DNA of 14,044 nt, taken from an uncultured Bordetella sp. (GTDB taxonomy: Bacteria > Pseudomonadota > Gammaproteobacteria > Burkholderiales > Burkholderiaceae_B). The translations under genes were made by a program, and so were the position numbers. Positions within the stretch are counted from its first letter, which is position 1. The number at the start of each line of letters is the position of its first letter. The stretch is taken from NCBI GenBank assembly GCA_937881145.1, contig CALGFL010000069.1, positions 1 to 14,044 of the forward strand, read 5' to 3'. The notes under the pieces were generated by a model. That model ran no database searches. It was not told the DNA's origin and saw only the letters and a list, made by a program, of their open reading frames with translations. Shown here piece after piece: positions 13,735 through 14,044 of the stretch.

Positions 13735-14044
13735 GGTCTTTCTCCGGTAAGCCAGGCACTGTGTTCCGGGAGAATTCCTGCCGATACGGCATGACAGACC
13801 TGCCGCCATGCCCGCGCCGACAGGATTTGCACGGATGCCGAGCTCCAATGCTACCGGGTTTCGGCGCAATTGAACCGGGTATTTGAATGCCATGCGCCGG
13901 GTCGTTATGCGCGGGTCGTTATATGCGTTTGCTTACAAGTGGAAAATAACAATAAAACAACCGCGTCCGCAGCAGTCTCATAGTCGAAACATCAGGCTGA
14001 GCGGCAAATCTCACAAGCGCGTCGCTCCCTCCCGCCACCCGGAA
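13735..14044. other. Non-coding region upstream of the RcnB-family gene
   Basis: About 310 bp without a supported gene. It must contain the promoter of the minus-strand RcnB-family gene and perhaps of a gene beyond the window edge. It turns AT-rich at 13919-13960, including an A-rich stretch, and holds several CCGGGT-type repeats. I see no RNA gene. Confidence 0.5.
13898..13922. repeat. Tandem 11-bp direct repeat CGGGTCGTTAT, 14-bp period
   Basis: Exact copies lie at 13898-13908 and 13912-13922. Two further ACCGGGT words (13854-13860 and 13874-13880) lie 20 bp apart just before them. Such spaced direct repeats in a promoter region suggest a regulator binding array, but no family can be named. 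Confidence 0.45.

Noticed and set aside
1..14044. CRISPR array, tRNA, insertion sequence or phage genes
   Set aside because: No regularly spaced long repeats, cloverleaf-like sequence, transposase or terminal repeats were seen on either strand.

Overview
The window is high-GC DNA with dense, often overlapping genes and GC-rich third codon positions. Gene content (a PhnSTUV-type 2-aminoethylphosphonate importer with PhnX, a FetAB pair, a GGDEF/EAL protein, an RcnB-family protein) suggests a betaproteobacterium of the Bordetella/Achromobacter (Alcaligenaceae) kind. That placement is an inference from gene style and order, not a database result.

Region 1 (1-6360) is a phosphonate uptake and degradation locus. 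The 5' part of a PhnZ-like HD-domain gene leaves the window on the minus strand. Divergent from it, across about 200 bp holding three short inverted repeats, runs a tight plus-strand cluster: FAD-dependent oxidoreductase, phnX (phosphonoacetaldehyde hydrolase), phnS (periplasmic binding protein), phnT (ATPase), phnU and phnV (permeases). The likely combined function is import of 2-aminoethylphosphonate (AEP) or a close relative, flavin-dependent oxidation of its amine to phosphonoacetaldehyde, and C-P cleavage by PhnX to acetaldehyde and phosphate. No PhnW transaminase gene lies in the window, so the FAD enzyme may take its place.

Region 2 (6380-8738) is on the minus strand: fetA and fetB (ABC exporter linked to iron homeostasis, ATGA overlap), then a class II aldolase/adducin-family gene 62 bp further on, which converges with phnV. 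A perfect 8-bp inverted repeat sits directly before the fetA start codon.

Region 3 (8858-11973) has a large soluble PAS-PAS-PAS-GGDEF-EAL protein on the minus strand, with intact synthase and phosphodiesterase motifs. Divergent from it is a small XRE-family regulator. The 158-bp AT-rich space between them carries a direct repeat and an inverted repeat.

Region 4 (12059-14044) has a DUF72 (YecE-like) gene and an RcnB-family periplasmic protein gene, both on the minus strand. Between them is a possible short plus-strand ORF, and the last 310 bp is non-coding with a tandem 11-bp repeat. I saw no tRNA, rRNA, insertion sequence or CRISPR array. Nothing in the window looks like a wholly new system; the most interesting parts are the PhnW-less AEP pathway and several undescribed regulatory dyads.
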